Below the pieces are notes generated by a model. That model searched no databases. It saw only the letters and a list, made by a program, of their open reading frames with translations, and had not been told where the DNA came from. The translations under genes and the position numbers were made by a program. Shown in pieces: positions 6,480 to 7,119 of a stretch of 7,119 nt of DNA (positions are counted from its first letter, which is position 1; each line of letters starts with the position of its first letter). The stretch spans positions 1 through 7,119 of the forward strand of contig JANXZI010000724.1 of assembly GCA_025355595.1 (NCBI GenBank), in the 5' to 3' direction. The stretch is from Spartobacteria bacterium (GTDB lineage: Bacteria; Verrucomicrobiota; Verrucomicrobiia; Chthoniobacterales; Chthoniobacteraceae).

Positions 6480-6958
6480 CACTCTGCGTGGGCTTGCTGC
6501 TTTTCGAGAATCTTGTCGATCGTGGTGTCGAGCATGACGCGGTATTGCTCCAGCGGGACGCACTTATCATCCGGCTCGCCGTCCACTTCATAGAGCCAAC
6601 CGCCAGCGTACGGTTCTTTTCCGACCAGCTCGACATTTTGCGCGAGCGACGGATTGCTCCCGGCGAATGCGCCGCGCGCGCACGAGTAGATGTCGCTGAT
6701 CGCCTTGAAGCCCTCGATGCTCCCGACGACATCGCCGCCCGCGAGCGCCGTGCCGGGCGGCAGTTCGAATCGCACCTCCACGATCTCGCCGAGCATCCGC
6801 GTCGCAAATTTCGTGAAGCCGATGCGCAGCCGCGTAGCGCCAAGCTGTGGGCCGCCCATCTTTGCGATCCAGAAATGCGACGGGCTGTAGAGGCAGTCCA
6901 CCGGGAGATGGGTGACGAAGGTGCTGCGTTTGTAAAATGACGTCGCGGGTGCGCTCAT
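6479..6958 (-). CDS. GcvH-like lipoyl-domain protein
   Basis: A 159-residue protein (ATG at 6958) with the glycine-cleavage H-protein fold: YSPSHFWI at 24-31 (compare YxxxHEW), RIGFTKFATRMLGEIVEVRF at 45-64, ALAGGDVVGSIEGFKAISDI at 71-90 with the expected lipoylated lysine K85, and PYAGGWLYEV at 116-125. Such proteins carry lipoic acid as a swinging arm. It is about 30 residues longer than usual GcvH, with extra residues at both ends. No gcvT or gcvP is visible nearby. It is instead followed by a CobW-type GTPase, coupled by TGATG, and diverges from a cysteine desulfurase. It may therefore be a dedicated carrier comparable to lipoate-binding proteins of sulfur metabolism rather than part of glycine cleavage. 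An ATG at 6973 in the same frame would add five residues. Neither start has a clear ribosome binding site. Confidence 0.86.
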   Translation of the reverse strand: MSAPATSFYKRSTFVTHLPVDCLYSPSHFWIAKMGGPQLGATRLRIGFTKFATRMLGEIVEVRFELPPGTALAGGDVVGSIEGFKAISDIYSCARGAFAGSNPSLAQNVELVGKEPYAGGWLYEVDGEPDDKCVPLEQYRVMLDTTIDKILEKQQAHAE

Positions 6959-7004
6959 CGGGCCGCGGAACATCGGGCATCGCCGCGCACGGCGCGAGAT
7001 TTGT

Positions 7005-7033
7005 TTGCATCGTGGCGCGGCTCTCCCGCTAAT
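7005..7033 (+). promoter_or_regulatory. Weak candidate promoter for the cysteine desulfurase gene
   Basis: TTGCAT (7005-7010) and GCTAAT (7028-7033) are separated by 17 bases and would start transcription near 7040, only a few bases before the GTG at 7044. Both hexamers are imperfect. The whole divergent intergenic space is 85 bases (6959-7043) and must serve both directions. I found no good minus-strand promoter. Confidence 0.22.
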
Positions 7034-7043
7034 TCGCGGGGCC

Positions 7044-7119
7044 GTGCTCTACTTCGATCACAACGCCACGCATCCGATCTCCGCGACGGCGAAGCGCGTG
7101 TGGCTGGAGGCGGTGGAAA
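7044..7119 (+). CDS. Cysteine desulfurase, class V aminotransferase family (5' fragment)
   Basis: The first 25 codons are visible and the gene runs off the right edge. Read from the GTG at 7044, they give VLYFDHNATHPISATAKRVW and a further LEAVE. The opening YFDHNAT matches the YLDxNATT start of NifS/IscS-type cysteine desulfurases, PLP enzymes that take sulfur from cysteine for Fe-S clusters or other thio-cofactors. GTG is the only plausible near start in this frame; a TTG at 7005 is possible but unlikely. The gene diverges from the lipoyl-protein gene. The catalytic lysine and active-site cysteine lie outside the window, so the subtype cannot be decided. Confidence 0.8.
   Translation, partial: MLYFDHNATHPISATAKRVWLEAVE

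Noticed and set aside
5331..6593. Plus-strand open frame of 420 codons opposite the GTPase gene
   Set aside because: Antisense shadow of a gene with complete GTPase motifs; no recognisable domain of its own.
6479..6958. Assigning the lipoyl protein as GcvH of the glycine cleavage system
   Set aside because: The fold and lipoyl lysine fit, but no gcvT or gcvP is in view and the neighbours point elsewhere, so the symbol is withheld.

Overview
The window looks like a GC-rich bacterial chromosome, most probably from the Verrucomicrobiota or a related PVC-group lineage. That placement is an inference. It rests on the MoxR / DUF58 / BatA-type operon, the near absence of Shine-Dalgarno sequences, and an intergenic hairpin repeat of a kind I associate with such genomes. 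Nothing here proves a genus. Coding density is high, and most genes lie on the minus strand in tightly packed or overlapping runs.

Layout from right to left, the direction of transcription of most genes. At the right edge the first 25 codons of a cysteine desulfurase (plus strand) diverge from a minus-strand pair: a GcvH-like lipoyl-domain protein and a CobW/P47K-family GTPase, joined by a TGATG stop/start overlap. Then comes a lone plus-strand gene for a small single-pass membrane protein with an ExbD/TolR-like tail. Its stop codon abuts the stop of the GTPase gene inside the palindrome TGATCA. Next is a compact four-gene minus-strand run: a small cysteine-rich protein, a HicB antitoxin, a HicA toxin reading frame that appears broken by a one-base deletion, and a protein with two [4Fe-4S] ferredoxin motifs. 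A 394-base spacer follows and holds a 161-base hairpin-rich element with 28-base inverted ends. Last come moxR, a DUF58 gene and a BatA-type VWA membrane protein that runs off the left edge.

Functionally there are two blocks. The left block (1-2601) is a MoxR AAA+ chaperone with two VWA-type partners, a known association in cell-envelope or stress functions. The right block gathers a sulfur donor (desulfurase), a lipoyl carrier without other glycine-cleavage genes, a metal-handling GTPase with a CxCC motif, a cysteine-rich small protein and a dicluster ferredoxin. Together they could form a sulfur, Fe-S or redox module, but that link is inferred from proximity only. The hicBA pair sits inside this block and looks like a decaying insertion.
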